Translations under genes and position numbers: made by a program | The notes under the pieces: generated by a model | What the model saw: the letters and a program-made list of their open reading frames with translations, nothing else | What the model was told of the DNA's origin: nothing | Databases searched by the model: none | Source of the DNA: Leptospira hartskeerlii | Lineage (GTDB): Bacteria > Spirochaetota > Leptospiria > Leptospirales > Leptospiraceae | Reading direction: 5' to 3' | Assembly: GCF_002811475.1 (NCBI RefSeq) | Contig: NZ_NPDL01000015.1 | Span: 1-35,849, forward strand | DNA length: 35,849 bases | Part shown: piece by piece, positions 16,497-25,454 of the stretch | How the letters are laid out: each line of letters opens with the position of its first letter | Numbering within the stretch: position 1 is the stretch's first letter

Positions 16497-17420
16497 ATGA
16501 GACTTCCTCTGATGGCTTCCAATACTCTTGCTGCTCTAGGCAAATACGGTCGTTTTATAAAATTCTCCCATACTTTATTTGCTCTTCCATTTGCAGGGAT
16601 CGCATTCGTTCTCGCAATCTTACAAGAGCCAAGTCTTTCTCTTCTCGCCATGGGCCAGAAATTATTTTGGATCTTAGTCTGTATGGTTGGAGCAAGAAGT
16701 GCAGCCATGGGATTTAATAGATGGGCAGATCGTAAGATTGATGCTAAAAATCCAAGGACGGCAAATAGAGAGATCCCAAGCGGTCAAATCTCGGATTTTA
16801 TGGCAGTGGTCTTTATCTTAGGAGCTTCTTTCGTATTTTTTATAGGAAGTTGGTTCTTAAATCCACTTTCTTTTTATCTTTCTTTTCCAACTCTATTTCT
16901 TCTATTAACTTATTCTTATACAAAACGTTTTACGTTCTTATGCCATTTTTATCTGGGATTGACAATCGGTCTTGCTCCTCTTGCAACTTGGATCGCTATC
17001 AGAGAGGAATTTTCTTGGATCGCAGGATTTTGGACCTTAGGACTCGCTTTCAATTTGGCAGGATTTGATATTCTGTATGCTTTGCAGGACAGAGAATTTG
17101 ACAAGAAAGAAGGTCTTCATTCAGTTCCCGTTCGTTTCGGGGAGAAAGGTTCTTTTATAATATCAAGAATTTCTCATATTCTTTCTGTCTCTTTTCTCGC
17201 TGTGGCAGCCTGGTATGCAGGTTTTCAAGGAGCTTTCTGGGCGTTTCTGGTATTTGTAGCATATTTATTATTTAGAGAACAGAAGATCGCCTCCGAAAAT
17301 AAGGATGGGAACTTTCCACCTAGTTTTTATCAGATCCATTCTTGGATCTCTCTTGTGATCTTTTTAGGAATTTTGGCAGAAACCGGTCCAGGCTTAGTTT
17401 CTCTTTTTTCCAGGTTTTAA
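16497..17420 (+). CDS. ubiA: UbiA-family prenyltransferase (4-hydroxybenzoate / MqnP-like)
   Basis: A 307-residue integral membrane prenyltransferase that attaches a polyprenyl tail to an aromatic quinone precursor. Both Asp-rich metal/diphosphate motifs are present: N74-x3-D78-x3-D82 ([19 protein letters not shown]) and [18 protein letters not shown] near residue 195-210. The opening [12 protein letters not shown] and close linkage to ubiX resemble the 'UbiA-other'/MqnP group of the futalosine menaquinone route as much as classic UbiA, so the acceptor (4-hydroxybenzoate or a futalosine-route naphthoate) is open. The start is ATG 16497; a second Met at residue 6 is possible because neither has a good Shine-Dalgarno. 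The ubiX start follows 1 bp after its stop. Confidence 0.85.
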   Translation: MRLPLMASNTLAALGKYGRFIKFSHTLFALPFAGIAFVLAILQEPSLSLLAMGQKLFWILVCMVGARSAAMGFNRWADRKIDAKNPRTANREIPSGQISDFMAVVFILGASFVFFIGSWFLNPLSFYLSFPTLFLLLTYSYTKRFTFLCHFYLGLTIGLAPLATWIAIREEFSWIAGFWTLGLAFNLAGFDILYALQDREFDKKEGLHSVPVRFGEKGSFIISRISHILSVSFLAVAAWYAGFQGAFWAFLVFVAYLLFREQKIASENKDGNFPPSFYQIHSWISLVIFLGILAETGPGLVSLFSRF

Positions 17421-17421
17421 T

Positions 17422-18036
17422 ATGAGCGAAGAAAAACCTTTAAGACTGGTACTTGCAATGGCTGGAGCAAGCGGCTCCATCTATGCTGCCAGATTTATTA
17501 GAGCTCTTATGGAAATTCCTGGAGAAACCTGGTTTGTTCCAAGCCCTGCTTCTATTCGAGTTTTTAAAGAAGAATATGAAACGAATGTACAAACAGGAGA
17601 AGATATCATAGAATTTGTACGTAAAAAATGGAATCCAAAACAAACTCACAAATTTCATCTTAGAAAATTCGAAGATATAGGTGCAGATATAGCTTCCGGT
17701 TCCAATATTTGGGATGGAATGGTTGTGCTTCCCTGCTCTATGAAAACGGTAGCTGCGATTCGCATCGGTATCACTGAAAACTTGATAGAAAGAGCGGCTG
17801 ACGTAACCTTAAAAGAAAGAAGAAAGCTCATCTTAGTTCCTAGAGAAACGCCTTACAATCGTATTCATTTGGAAAATATGTTAGCTCTGCATGATGCAGG
17901 TGCGATCATCGCTCCTGCTTCTCCTGGTTTTTATCAAATGCCCCAAAGTTTAGAAGATTTAGGGGATTTTATGGCGACTCGGATTTTCAGACTTTTAGGA
18001 AAAGAGATAGATTTTTATCCTCGTTGGAATCCATAA
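17422..18036 (+). CDS. ubiX: Flavin prenyltransferase UbiX
   Basis: A 204-residue flavoprotein of the UbiX/Pad1 family. It makes prenylated FMN, the cofactor of UbiD-type decarboxylases. Signature stretches: [11 protein letters not shown] (15-25), [25 protein letters not shown] in the centre and [16 protein letters not shown] (family LxxRETPLxxxHLxNM). It follows ubiA almost directly, so the two are co-transcribed for quinone synthesis. A UbiD/MqnL decarboxylase that would use the cofactor is not in the window. Confidence 0.93.
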   Translation: MSEEKPLRLVLAMAGASGSIYAARFIRALMEIPGETWFVPSPASIRVFKEEYETNVQTGEDIIEFVRKKWNPKQTHKFHLRKFEDIGADIASGSNIWDGMVVLPCSMKTVAAIRIGITENLIERAADVTLKERRKLILVPRETPYNRIHLENMLALHDAGAIIAPASPGFYQMPQSLEDLGDFMATRIFRLLGKEIDFYPRWNP

Positions 18037-18063
18037 ACAATTATTGATTAAAAGGAAAGAATC

Positions 18064-18081
18064 CGGGGCCGGCTGACCCCG
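18064..18081 (-). terminator. Weak hairpin between convergent ubiX and hypothetical gene
   Basis: CGGGG and CCCCG (18064-18068 and 18077-18081) can pair over an 8-nt loop. On the minus strand the hairpin is followed by ATTCTTTCCTTTT, a broken U-tract, so it may terminate the minus-strand operon ending at 18097. The stem is only 5 bp. Confidence 0.35.
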
Positions 18082-18096
18082 AATGGTCTTAAGGAA

Positions 18097-18780
18097 TTAA
18101 ACTGCTTCTAATGCTTGGATCTTTTTATTTAGATCGGAAGCATCTTCGTATCTTTCGTAAGAAATGGCATTGAACTTTTGCAGATACAGACCGACTAATT
18201 CTTCTCCGGTTTGGCCCGGAACTTCCAAAGCTTTGCGGAAATTATGAAGATCGAACTCAGGGTGTTTTCCCGAAAAAGTTTCTACCAGTCTTTCCATATG
18301 AAGAAGAGAAGCTTCTCTCGCGATCCCGCTAGAGCGTCTTACTTTTAAAGAAAGATTTGCTAAGGCATCTAGATAGTCTCTAACACCTTCCGGTTCTTTT
18401 TCCTGAACAGGGAAAGATCCACCTTCTCTGTTTTTACATAGTTCTACATATCGAATAACTACATTTTCGAAATGATCCATTCTTTCTTTAATATAAGAAT
18501 TGGAATCTTCTTGGCCCGCTGGCATTTCGAAGTCTTTGATCTTTACCACATCATACTTATCGTAATGATCTGTGATGATCCTTTTTAGATCATCGTAACT
18601 GTCCAGGGAGACAGGAGGAAATGTTACAACAGGAAAGTTCTCTCCAATTCGGAGGAAACTAACCACTACGTTGGAAGCGATAATTTTGCCGCCCGGAAAT
18701 AGCGGATTTTCTCCAACAACGTTGCAATATACTATGAGGTTTCCGGATGGATTCTTCTCTGTGCCTTTTTCGAACTTCAC
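18097..18780 (-). CDS. Conserved hypothetical protein with a C-terminal UVR-like motif
   Basis: A 227-residue soluble protein I do not recognise. The N-terminal half (about 1-95) is beta-rich ([21 protein letters not shown], then a Pro-rich stretch), the rest helical. The last 25 residues, [19 protein letters not shown], match the pattern of a UVR motif (aromatic-acidic, then Ala-x-Leu-x-x-x-Ile), a short helical hairpin found in UvrB/UvrC and McsA that mediates protein contacts. It lies 40 bp after mrp in the same direction and could be co-transcribed. No catalytic motif is visible. Confidence 0.65.
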   Translation of the reverse strand: MKFEKGTEKNPSGNLIVYCNVVGENPLFPGGKIIASNVVVSFLRIGENFPVVTFPPVSLDSYDDLKRIITDHYDKYDVVKIKDFEMPAGQEDSNSYIKERMDHFENVVIRYVELCKNREGGSFPVQEKEPEGVRDYLDALANLSLKVRRSSGIAREASLLHMERLVETFSGKHPEFDLHNFRKALEVPGQTGEELVGLYLQKFNAISYERYEDASDLNKKIQALEAV

Positions 18781-18820
18781 GGTTTGCCTCCCTCTGTACT
18801 AACTGACTGGCCCCAGAGTA

Positions 18821-19867
18821 TTATTCCCACTTTTTTATCTCTTCAGCCAGGTTTTGGAGTATGTTTTTATAGGATTTTGCGATAATTCCGTCAGGTTCTT
18901 GAAAAACCAGCGGTTTTCCCGCTTCTCCAGCACTCATTACATCCATAGTAAGTGGGACCCCTCCCAGGAATTTTGTATCGGCAGAATCTGCTAATTTTTG
19001 ACCTCCGCCGCTAGAAAAAATCGCAGAAGCATGTCCACAATTTGGACACACAAATTCACTCATATTTTCCACAACACCTAGTATAGGTACTTTGACTTGT
19101 TGGAACATAGATGCGGCTCTATTTGCATCTAAAAGTGCTACTGTTTGTGGCGTGGTTACTAAAATTGCTCCGTCTAAATCTATGAGCTGAGCAAGAGATA
19201 ATTGTACATCTCCTGTTCCCGGTGGAAGATCTATAAATAAGAAGTCTAATTCTCCCCAGACGATATCATATAGAAATTGTTCTACCGCCTTTCCGAGCAT
19301 TGGACCCCGCCATACTACTGGTTGTTTCTCTTCTATTAAAAAGGAGAAGGATATGATCTTCAGTCCGTCTTTTTCTAATGGATAAATTTTATCTTCTTCT
19401 GCTTTGAGTGCAACCTTGCCGTTGACTCCGAACATTTTTCCGATAGAAGGTCCATATATATCCGCATCCATCACTCCCACTTTGTATCCCATTGCGGCTG
19501 CAGCAGATGCAAGGTTTACTGTGACTGTGGATTTTCCGACCCCACCTTTTCCGGAACCGATCGCGATTACCTTTTTGACCCCGAGTATCTTATTGGAATC
19601 ATCCAAGGTCATTTTAGGATCTACTTCGAACTTGATCTTTACTTTTCCGACTCCTTCTTTTTTAGAAAGTGTCTGACGGATCTGTGCTTCTAATCCGATT
19701 TGTACCCTTCTGTCTTGGCTAGGTGTTTTGACTAGGATACTTGTTTCTTCTTCTCCGATTTCTAGAGAACCGATCATCCCGAGAGATACGATGTCTTTTT
19801 TTAGCTCTGGATGTTTGATTTTTGTGAGTTCTCTTTGGATATCGATTGGTTGGAGTTTACCGGCCAT
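18821..19867 (-). CDS. mrp: Iron-sulfur cluster carrier ATPase Mrp/ApbC
   Basis: A 348-residue P-loop ATPase of the Mrp/Nbp35 family that loads Fe-S clusters into apoproteins. Residues 1-95 form the MIP18-like N-terminal domain ([16 protein letters not shown]). The deviant Walker [12 protein letters not shown] is at 104-114, followed by [22 protein letters not shown] and the cluster-binding C-x2-C (CPNCGH, about residue 272). I chose the ATG at 19867 over an upstream one at 19924: it begins at the conserved domain, has AAGGA upstream, and overlaps the preceding phosphoesterase gene by only 11 nt. It is third in an operon after a lipoyl-domain gene and a phosphoesterase gene. Confidence 0.93.
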   Translation of the reverse strand: MAGKLQPIDIQRELTKIKHPELKKDIVSLGMIGSLEIGEEETSILVKTPSQDRRVQIGLEAQIRQTLSKKEGVGKVKIKFEVDPKMTLDDSNKILGVKKVIAIGSGKGGVGKSTVTVNLASAAAAMGYKVGVMDADIYGPSIGKMFGVNGKVALKAEEDKIYPLEKDGLKIISFSFLIEEKQPVVWRGPMLGKAVEQFLYDIVWGELDFLFIDLPPGTGDVQLSLAQLIDLDGAILVTTPQTVALLDANRAASMFQQVKVPILGVVENMSEFVCPNCGHASAIFSSGGGQKLADSADTKFLGGVPLTMDVMSAGEAGKPLVFQEPDGIIAKSYKNILQNLAEEIKKWE

Positions 19868-20759
19868 TTGTTTCCTTTTCTTGGTATGAGATCGTTTGTG
19901 TTTCAGTGAATTCACCTTCTTCATTAGAAAAAGTGAATCTTTTGATATTAATTTGCGTTTCGTTCCATTCCATCAGATGGAAACCGCTTTGGTGTCTTTT
20001 GTCTGAAATTCTGGTACTGGATGCTGAATTGATCACATAGTATGGTTTTTCTGGATCCGGATATTTGACCCAGTTCGTATGTACATGACCATGTAAATAG
20101 GCTAAAGGTGGCCTTTTTTTCAGAAGTTCTGCGATTTCTTCCCTGTTTTTCATTTTATGACCGGAGCTTTCCTGGCGTTCCGGAGGATTCCAGATCGGAT
20201 GATGGCAGATTAGAATATATTGATCCAGTTTTTCTTTTTCCAAATATTCCAATGTAGAATGTACTATCTCTTCTCCGACATATCCATACGCGTTCAGTAC
20301 AGAGAGTGGCATATTAGAGTCCCAGCCTACGAGAGCTAGTTTTCCTATTTTTTTGATCCGCAGATAATCTTTTTGAAGAGGGATACTCTCTCCCATCCAA
20401 GGTGAGAAAAATTTTTCATAATAAGGTAGATCTAATCCTTTTGTTCCTGCTGCAATACTCGTGTACCGATCATGATTTCCAGGGATCATGAATGTTTTGT
20501 CCCCGAGTACAGGCGCTAGGATCTTTTTGGATTCTTCGTATTCTGTCCGATGAGAAACATTTGTGATGTCTCCTGAGATAACAATTATATCCGGATTGAT
20601 CGATTCTACTTTTCTGACGATTGCATCCCAGAGAAAAATCGGATACTTTCTCATACGCCGAAAGGTATAGTTCATATATCCCGGGATCATCTTACCCTTC
20701 AAAGTCATGAAAGGAAGTGCTACGGGAAAATGCAGGTCCGATAAATGGACCAATTTCAC
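19857..20759 (-). CDS. Calcineurin-like metallophosphoesterase (CpdA-like)
   Basis: A 300-residue cytoplasmic phosphoesterase with the complete dinuclear metal set: D8-x-H10 (LSDLHF), G63-D64 (ISGDIT), GNHD (94-97), ICHHPIW and HGHVHTNW. The layout is that of class III cyclic-nucleotide phosphodiesterases such as CpdA, so cAMP or a related phosphodiester is a possible substrate, but the motifs do not fix it. The ATG overlaps the lipoyl-domain stop (ATGA, 20756-20759), and its 3' end overlaps the mrp start by 11 nt, giving a tightly coupled trio. Confidence 0.85.
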   Translation of the reverse strand: MKLVHLSDLHFPVALPFMTLKGKMIPGYMNYTFRRMRKYPIFLWDAIVRKVESINPDIIVISGDITNVSHRTEYEESKKILAPVLGDKTFMIPGNHDRYTSIAAGTKGLDLPYYEKFFSPWMGESIPLQKDYLRIKKIGKLALVGWDSNMPLSVLNAYGYVGEEIVHSTLEYLEKEKLDQYILICHHPIWNPPERQESSGHKMKNREEIAELLKKRPPLAYLHGHVHTNWVKYPDPEKPYYVINSASSTRISDKRHQSGFHLMEWNETQINIKRFTFSNEEGEFTETQTISYQEKETNGR

Positions 20760-21016
20760 TCGGAAACTTTCCTCCGGATCATTCCCAAAATTTCTCCTTT
20801 TTTGATGATGGAACCTTTCTCTCTGTCGATTCTCGCTAGTATTCCGCTAATCGGAGATTCCATTGGAAAGGAAGCCTTGTCCGTGACTAATTCGCAGACT
20901 TCCGATCCTTCATCGATCCTGTCTCCCAACCGAAAATTCCATCGAACTAGTTCGATTTTGTCGGTATCTCCCAGGTCTGGAGTAATCAGTTCGAAATCTT
21001 CGGTTTTTGATGCCAT
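20756..21016 (-). CDS. Stand-alone lipoyl (biotinyl/lipoyl-attachment) domain protein
   Basis: An 86-residue protein consisting of just one lipoyl-type hammerhead domain. It has the swinging-arm lysine K47 in VTDKASFPM (family ETDKA...) and the mirror-related half with SPISGIL and KKGEILGMI. Such domains normally form the N-terminus of E2 acyltransferases; here nothing follows. It could be a free lipoyl carrier or scavenged E2 piece. I placed the start at 21016, where the domain begins; the open frame runs 50 codons further upstream but that part has no domain character and would overlap the divergent gene. The start has only a short AGAGAG before it. First of a coupled operon with phosphoesterase and mrp. 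Confidence 0.75.
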   Translation of the reverse strand: MASKTEDFELITPDLGDTDKIELVRWNFRLGDRIDEGSEVCELVTDKASFPMESPISGILARIDREKGSIIKKGEILGMIRRKVSE

Positions 21017-21085
21017 CTCTCTAAAACCAGCTTGCCGTATAGAGTCCACAAGCCAACGTGTACTAAATTTTCTAAGTTCCCTCCT

Positions 21086-21919
21086 ATGGCAAACCAGAAA
21101 TCTGTCCTCAAAGGGGCTCAAATCCTCCAAAATATAGAAGAACTCAAACAGAGAAGGTTCTTCCATTTAGAACTGAAAGGTCTCACAAAACCTACCAGGG
21201 ATATTCTTTCCGAACTCGTTAACGGTCTTTTAGAAGAGATCGGTGCCAACCCTCTCGCTGCATTTCATCTATTCAGCGGACTCATGGAGGCATTATTAAA
21301 CGCGATCAAAGGAAATATCCGCCATATTATTTTCAGAGACGAACTTCTGAAAAAAATAGAAAGGCTCGGTGAGACCCAAGAAGAAGCTGAAGAACTACTT
21401 GAGATCATCATGGATACTTCTCCTCTTCGTGACGCGATGCATCGATATGTGGTTCCAGATAAGATCAAAAGACAGGTCCAGAGTATTCTTCAATTAGAAG
21501 ATAGGATCCGCGCTAAAAAACAGATCTTAAAAGACGAAGAGAAGGAATTTCTAACCGACGTACGTTATAAACTTAAGAAAAACAGAATGCGAATTTCTGT
21601 TAAGATCAAGATCACCAAAGACGAATTAAATTTCAGGATCCGTAACGATTCTCCGATCCATAATATGGATTTTGGACGGATCGAAGAATCTCGTATTCGC
21701 CATAAACAATTGTTCGACCAAGGAAATTCTGCCGACTTCTTCCGTCCTGAGTTTTTGGACGAAAAAGAAAGTGCGGGTTTCGGGATCGCGATGATCGACG
21801 AAGGTTATTATACTATGGGTCTGAATCCTCTAGATCTTTTGACGATCACTTCCGGATCCAGAACTACCACTGTATATATGAGATATCCTTTAGCTGCATT
21901 ACGCGAAATGGCGTTTTAA
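21086..21919 (+). CDS. Stand-alone GHKL (histidine-kinase-like) ATPase protein
   Basis: A 277-residue cytoplasmic protein. An N-box-like helix ([16 protein letters not shown]) about residues 64-79 and a later G-box ([14 protein letters not shown]) with a terminal [16 protein letters not shown] strand match the GHKL ATP-binding fold of histidine kinases and anti-sigma kinases. No phospho-accepting His helix, sensor or response-regulator domain is visible. Between them lies a long charged helical insertion (about residues 85-170). It may be an RsbW-like serine kinase or a partner-switching component. I chose ATG 21086 over the TTG at 21032, as protein character begins there. The stop interlocks with hslU (TTAA, 21916-21919). 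Confidence 0.6.
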   Translation: MANQKSVLKGAQILQNIEELKQRRFFHLELKGLTKPTRDILSELVNGLLEEIGANPLAAFHLFSGLMEALLNAIKGNIRHIIFRDELLKKIERLGETQEEAEELLEIIMDTSPLRDAMHRYVVPDKIKRQVQSILQLEDRIRAKKQILKDEEKEFLTDVRYKLKKNRMRISVKIKITKDELNFRIRNDSPIHNMDFGRIEESRIRHKQLFDQGNSADFFRPEFLDEKESAGFGIAMIDEGYYTMGLNPLDLLTITSGSRTTTVYMRYPLAALREMAF

Positions 21920-23352
21920 AGAATATAACGACTTAGGTCTTTATCTTCTACGATCCCTTTTAGTTTGGATTCGACAGCGTTTTTATCTATGGTGAGGCTT
22001 CTTTGGTTTTCCGGTAGATCCGGACCTTCGAAGCTTAGATCTTCTAATAGTCTTTCCATGATGGTGTTTAATCTACGCGCGCCTATATTCTCATGTTTTT
22101 CGTTCATGTCATAAGCGATCTTTGCGATCTCTTTGATCCCGTCCGGCGCAAATTCAATTTTAATACCATCTGTTTCGAGTAATGCTTGGTATTGTTTTAC
22201 TAAAGAAGATCTAGGAGCAGTTAAGATCTTTTCGAAATCATCCATGGATAATTTTTCTAGTTCTACCCTGATTGGAAAACGTCCCTGCAACTCAGGAATA
22301 AGATCAGAAGGTTTAGACATATGAAATGCACCTGCCGCGATAAACAGAATATGATCCGTTACGATCGGGCCGATCTTCGTGTTTACAGTTGCACCTTCTA
22401 CGATTGGAAGTAAGTCTCTTTGTACTCCTTCTCGCGAAACATCAGCTCCTGCTCTTCCTTCTCTACTTGCGATCTTGTCTATCTCGTCTAAGAATACTAT
22501 GCCCATTTCTTCGACTCGTTTTTGGGCTTCTCTTTGTAACTTGTCTGGATCTAAAAGTTTTTCTGCTTCTGCTTCTTCTAAAACTTTGAGAGCTTCAGGG
22601 ATCGGTAATTTTCTCTTTTTTTGTTTTTTAGGCATTAGATCGCCCAAAACATTTTGGATATGATTGTCTAGATCTTCCATATTTCCGGCGCCAAATACTT
22701 GTAGCATTGGAAGCCCTTGTGGACCTGCTTGAGGAATATCTATCTCTATAATTTGTTCGTTTAGTTTCCCGGACTTAAGCTTCTTTCTCATAGTCTCTCG
22801 GGTTTCTAAAAATCTTTTTTCTCTCTCTTCATCTGCTTCGGTCGTGGAAAATCCGATGGAAGGTGGATGAGGATCTGCTATAGAAGTTTTGGCCGGGAAA
22901 GGAAGTAGGATATCCAACAGCGCTTCTTCCGCTCTTTCCTTTGCTTTAGCTTCTACTTCTTTTCTGAATTCTTGTTTAACTAGGTTTAAAGAAACCATTG
23001 CAAGATCTCGGATAATACTTTCCACGTCGCGGCCTACATAACCTACTTCCGTAAATTTTGTACTTTCTACTTTTAAGAAAGGTGCACCGCATAGTTTGGA
23101 GAGTCTTCTTGCGATCTCTGTTTTTCCCACTCCTGTGGGGCCGATCATTATGATGTTCTTCGGATAAATTTCTTCTCTTAGTTCCGGATCTAGTTTTCTG
23201 CGTCTAGTCCTATTGCGAAGAGCGATTGCCACGGCTTTTTTGGCGTTTTTTTGTCCTATGATATGTTCGTCTAGTTTTGAAACGATCTGTCTAGGAGTGA
23301 GTTCATCATCCCCTACTTTGGTCTCACCGCTTGAGGGAAGGAATTCGCTCAT
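21916..23352 (-). CDS. hslU: ATP-dependent protease ATPase subunit HslU (ClpY)
   Basis: A 478-residue AAA+ unfoldase that feeds substrates into the HslV peptidase. Visible: [16 protein letters not shown] at the N-terminus, Walker [10 protein letters not shown] (71-79), [13 protein letters not shown] pore-loop region, the I-domain insertion (about 135-270), Walker [12 protein letters not shown], sensor/arginine-finger region [12 protein letters not shown], and the C-terminal DLSRYIL tail that docks into HslV and activates it. The ATG overlaps the hslV stop (ATGA), ensuring coupled expression. The length is a little above the usual 440-450 because of the I domain. Confidence 0.97.
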   Translation of the reverse strand: MSEFLPSSGETKVGDDELTPRQIVSKLDEHIIGQKNAKKAVAIALRNRTRRRKLDPELREEIYPKNIIMIGPTGVGKTEIARRLSKLCGAPFLKVESTKFTEVGYVGRDVESIIRDLAMVSLNLVKQEFRKEVEAKAKERAEEALLDILLPFPAKTSIADPHPPSIGFSTTEADEEREKRFLETRETMRKKLKSGKLNEQIIEIDIPQAGPQGLPMLQVFGAGNMEDLDNHIQNVLGDLMPKKQKKRKLPIPEALKVLEEAEAEKLLDPDKLQREAQKRVEEMGIVFLDEIDKIASREGRAGADVSREGVQRDLLPIVEGATVNTKIGPIVTDHILFIAAGAFHMSKPSDLIPELQGRFPIRVELEKLSMDDFEKILTAPRSSLVKQYQALLETDGIKIEFAPDGIKEIAKIAYDMNEKHENIGARRLNTIMERLLEDLSFEGPDLPENQRSLTIDKNAVESKLKGIVEDKDLSRYIL

Positions 23353-23906
23353 TGTCCGATTTCCTCTACAATTATATTATGATTCGTGTATATACAAATA
23401 TCTGCAGCTATGTTCATGGCTTCCTTTACTATTTGAGAAGGTTCCAAGTCGGTATGATTATATAACGCTCTGGCCGCGGAGAGTGCATAATTTCCGCCGG
23501 ACCCTATTGCTAAAATTCCATCGTCCGGAGAAATTACATCTCCTGTTCCGGAAACTAAAAAAGATTCGTCCTTATCGGCTACGATCAGCATCGCTTCTAG
23601 TCTTCGAAGCGCTCTATCGGATCTCCATTCTCTTGCAAGTTCGACCGCGGATCTGGAAAGACTTCCTCCGAACTCATGAATTTTCTTTTCGAATAGTTCG
23701 AATAAGGTGAATGCATCTGCTGCGGATCCCGCAAAACCGGATACAATTTTGTCAGAGTAAAGTTTACGGACTTTTTTAGCGGTGTTTTTCATGACGGTGT
23801 TTCCGAAAGAAACTTGTCCGTCGCCTGCGATCGCTACTTTTCCGCCTTTGCGAACGCAGAGTATCGTAGTTGCATGTATTTTATTTGGATTTATCGAGTC
23901 TTGCAT
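23349..23906 (-). CDS. hslV: ATP-dependent protease proteolytic subunit HslV (ClpQ)
   Basis: A 185-residue threonine protease of the proteasome-beta family. The N-terminal nucleophile is T13 in [10 protein letters not shown], so a 12-residue propeptide is removed on maturation. Typical following stretches are [17 protein letters not shown] and KVRKLY, then [14 protein letters not shown] and [17 protein letters not shown]. It overlaps the 3' end of xerC by 26 nt and the hslU start by 4 nt. The xerC-hslV-hslU order matches the well-known order in Firmicutes. No in-frame Met occurs between the start and the nucleophile, which supports this start. Confidence 0.97.
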   Translation of the reverse strand: MQDSINPNKIHATTILCVRKGGKVAIAGDGQVSFGNTVMKNTAKKVRKLYSDKIVSGFAGSAADAFTLFELFEKKIHEFGGSLSRSAVELAREWRSDRALRRLEAMLIVADKDESFLVSGTGDVISPDDGILAIGSGGNYALSAARALYNHTDLEPSQIVKEAMNIAADICIYTNHNIIVEEIGQ

Positions 23907-24834
23907 GTGGGTGAGCCTTACGGTAGACCTCTTTGATCTTTTCCTTACTCACGCTCAGGTAAACCTGGGTGGTGGATAGAGAGGAATGTCCCAAAAGCTC
24001 TTGGACTGCGCGGATATCGGCGCCGGCATCGAGTAAGTCCGTTGCAAACGTGTGACGGAATTTATGGGGGGTAATGGGTTTGTCCCATCCCATTCTTTTC
24101 CTTCTCTCGTTCAAAATATACCGAACCCCTCTGGTCGTCAGTTTATTTCCCTTTTGATTCAGAAAAATTTCATCGGATCTGGGGCGAAATCTAGGGCGCA
24201 CATCCAAGTATTCATTCAAACTTTGGATTGCTTCTTTTCCTAAATATACGTATCTTTCTTTTCTTCTTTTACCAAGGACTTTTAAGATAGTATGATCTGC
24301 AGATAATTGCACTAAAGTCGCATCGACTAACTCGAAAACCCTGAGTCCTGACGAATACAGAACTTCCAAGATTGCTTTATCTCTGACATTGAGAATTTCG
24401 GATGCGTTTTCATTCTCATATTCGTATTCTAAAATACTTTCGGTTTCTTCTATCCTGAAATTTTTAGGGACCTGTTTCCTTGTTTTGGGAAAACTAACGG
24501 AAAGGATCGGGTTTCCAGGAACCAAATTATCTTTTAATAATACTTTGTAGAATGTTCTAAGGCTGGAGAGTTTTCTGCTCTGGGTCCTTCTGTCTAAACC
24601 TTGGTTTTTGGAAAGGAATGCGAAATAAGAACGAACATCCACAGATTCTAATTGGTAAATTTCGATCTGTTCTTGTAGGCAGAATTCGAAGAATGATTTC
24701 AAGTCCAGGAGATAAGCATTAAGAGTGTTTTGGGAATAATTTTTTTCCACTCTTAGATATTCGTAAAAACGAGATGCGGCAGAATTCAGGATTTCAGATG
24801 GAAATTGGGGAAGTTTGACCGCGTATTCGCTCAC
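23881..24834 (-). CDS. xerC: Tyrosine recombinase XerC
   Basis: A 317-residue site-specific recombinase that resolves chromosome dimers at dif with a XerD partner. An N-terminal SAM-like DNA-binding domain (about 15-105: [20 protein letters not shown]) precedes the catalytic domain with all active-site residues: R165 (SSGLRVFEL), K189, H257-x2-R260 (HKFRHTFAT), H283 ([10 protein letters not shown]) and nucleophile Y292. The start is GTG at 24834 with GGAG 6 nt upstream; that site lies in the 3' arm of an 8-bp hairpin. Placement beside hslVU and lack of phage genes favour a housekeeping Xer over an integrase. Confidence 0.92.
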   Translation of the reverse strand: MSEYAVKLPQFPSEILNSAASRFYEYLRVEKNYSQNTLNAYLLDLKSFFEFCLQEQIEIYQLESVDVRSYFAFLSKNQGLDRRTQSRKLSSLRTFYKVLLKDNLVPGNPILSVSFPKTRKQVPKNFRIEETESILEYEYENENASEILNVRDKAILEVLYSSGLRVFELVDATLVQLSADHTILKVLGKRRKERYVYLGKEAIQSLNEYLDVRPRFRPRSDEIFLNQKGNKLTTRGVRYILNERRKRMGWDKPITPHKFRHTFATDLLDAGADIRAVQELLGHSSLSTTQVYLSVSKEKIKEVYRKAHPHARLDKSK

Positions 24835-24838
24835 AGGT

Positions 24839-24864
24839 TTCTCCGGATAAAAATCCCCGGAGAA
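24839..24864 (-). promoter_or_regulatory. Hairpin covering the xerC ribosome-binding site
   Basis: TTCTCCGG (24864-24857, minus strand) can pair with CCGGAGAA (24846-24839) around a 10-nt AU-rich loop. The GGAG within the second arm is the only good Shine-Dalgarno for the xerC GTG start. The hairpin would hide it, suggesting reduced or conditional translation. There is no U-tract, so it is not a terminator. Confidence 0.5.
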
Positions 24865-24884
24865 GTTTAGCTAACCGGGATAGT

Positions 24885-25454
24885 TTATTTATCGGAGGCT
24901 TTCGAAAAAATGATCTGTCTTTCCCGGACCCAATCCTTGATTTTTTGTTTTGCCTGGTCGAATAATTCGGGCAATTTACTCATTTCTTCCTGGCTAAAAT
25001 TAGATAGAACATGTCCTGCTGTGAGTGCACTGTCTCCCGGTTTTCCTACCCCGAATCTGAGTCTGAAAAAATCAGGCGATCCTAATTTTTCCGAGATGTC
25101 TTTGATCCCATTATGACCTCCGTTCCCGCCACTCTGTTTAAATTTGAGTTTGGAGAATGGAAAGTCTACTTCGTCGTGAATGACTAGGATGTTCTCGGGT
25201 GGGATCCCATTTTTACGGGAGAGTTCGGAGACTGCTTTTCCGGAAAGATTCATGTATTCCAAAGGTTTTAGAAAATAATAAGAAACTCCGTCCTTGTCCA
25301 TTTTTCCTTTTGCCTCTTTGGAAGAATGATTCATGTCCACTCCCCAGTCCTTCACAAGATCGTCCAAGACCAAAAAGCCAATATTGTGACGGTTTCTTTC
25401 GTATTTTTGGCCGGGATTGCCCAGACCTACGATCATCAGTTTTAAGTTTGCCAT
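24885..25454 (-). CDS. pth: Peptidyl-tRNA hydrolase
   Basis: A 189-residue enzyme that cleaves peptidyl-tRNA released from stalled ribosomes. Catalytic features: GLGNPGQKYERNRHNIGF (N13 and H23), HDEVDFPFSKLKFKQSGGNGGHNGIKDI (active Asp/Asn loop) and FFRLRFGVGKP. I chose ATG 25454 over a 21-codon upstream extension because the conserved protein begins at MANLKLMIVGLG. This start overlaps the end of cimA by 13 nt. No clear Shine-Dalgarno is visible, so translation may depend on coupling to cimA. Confidence 0.95.
   Translation of the reverse strand: MANLKLMIVGLGNPGQKYERNRHNIGFLVLDDLVKDWGVDMNHSSKEAKGKMDKDGVSYYFLKPLEYMNLSGKAVSELSRKNGIPPENILVIHDEVDFPFSKLKFKQSGGNGGHNGIKDISEKLGSPDFFRLRFGVGKPGDSALTAGHVLSNFSQEEMSKLPELFDQAKQKIKDWVRERQIIFSKASDK

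Noticed and set aside
19868..19924. Longer N-terminus for Mrp
   Set aside because: The extra 19 residues are a basic stretch read from the end of the phosphoesterase gene in another frame; the later ATG has a better ribosome-binding site.
23881..24834. Phage or integron integrase
   Set aside because: The length, catalytic spacing and position beside hslVU match housekeeping XerC, and no phage, att-like or cassette sequence is near.
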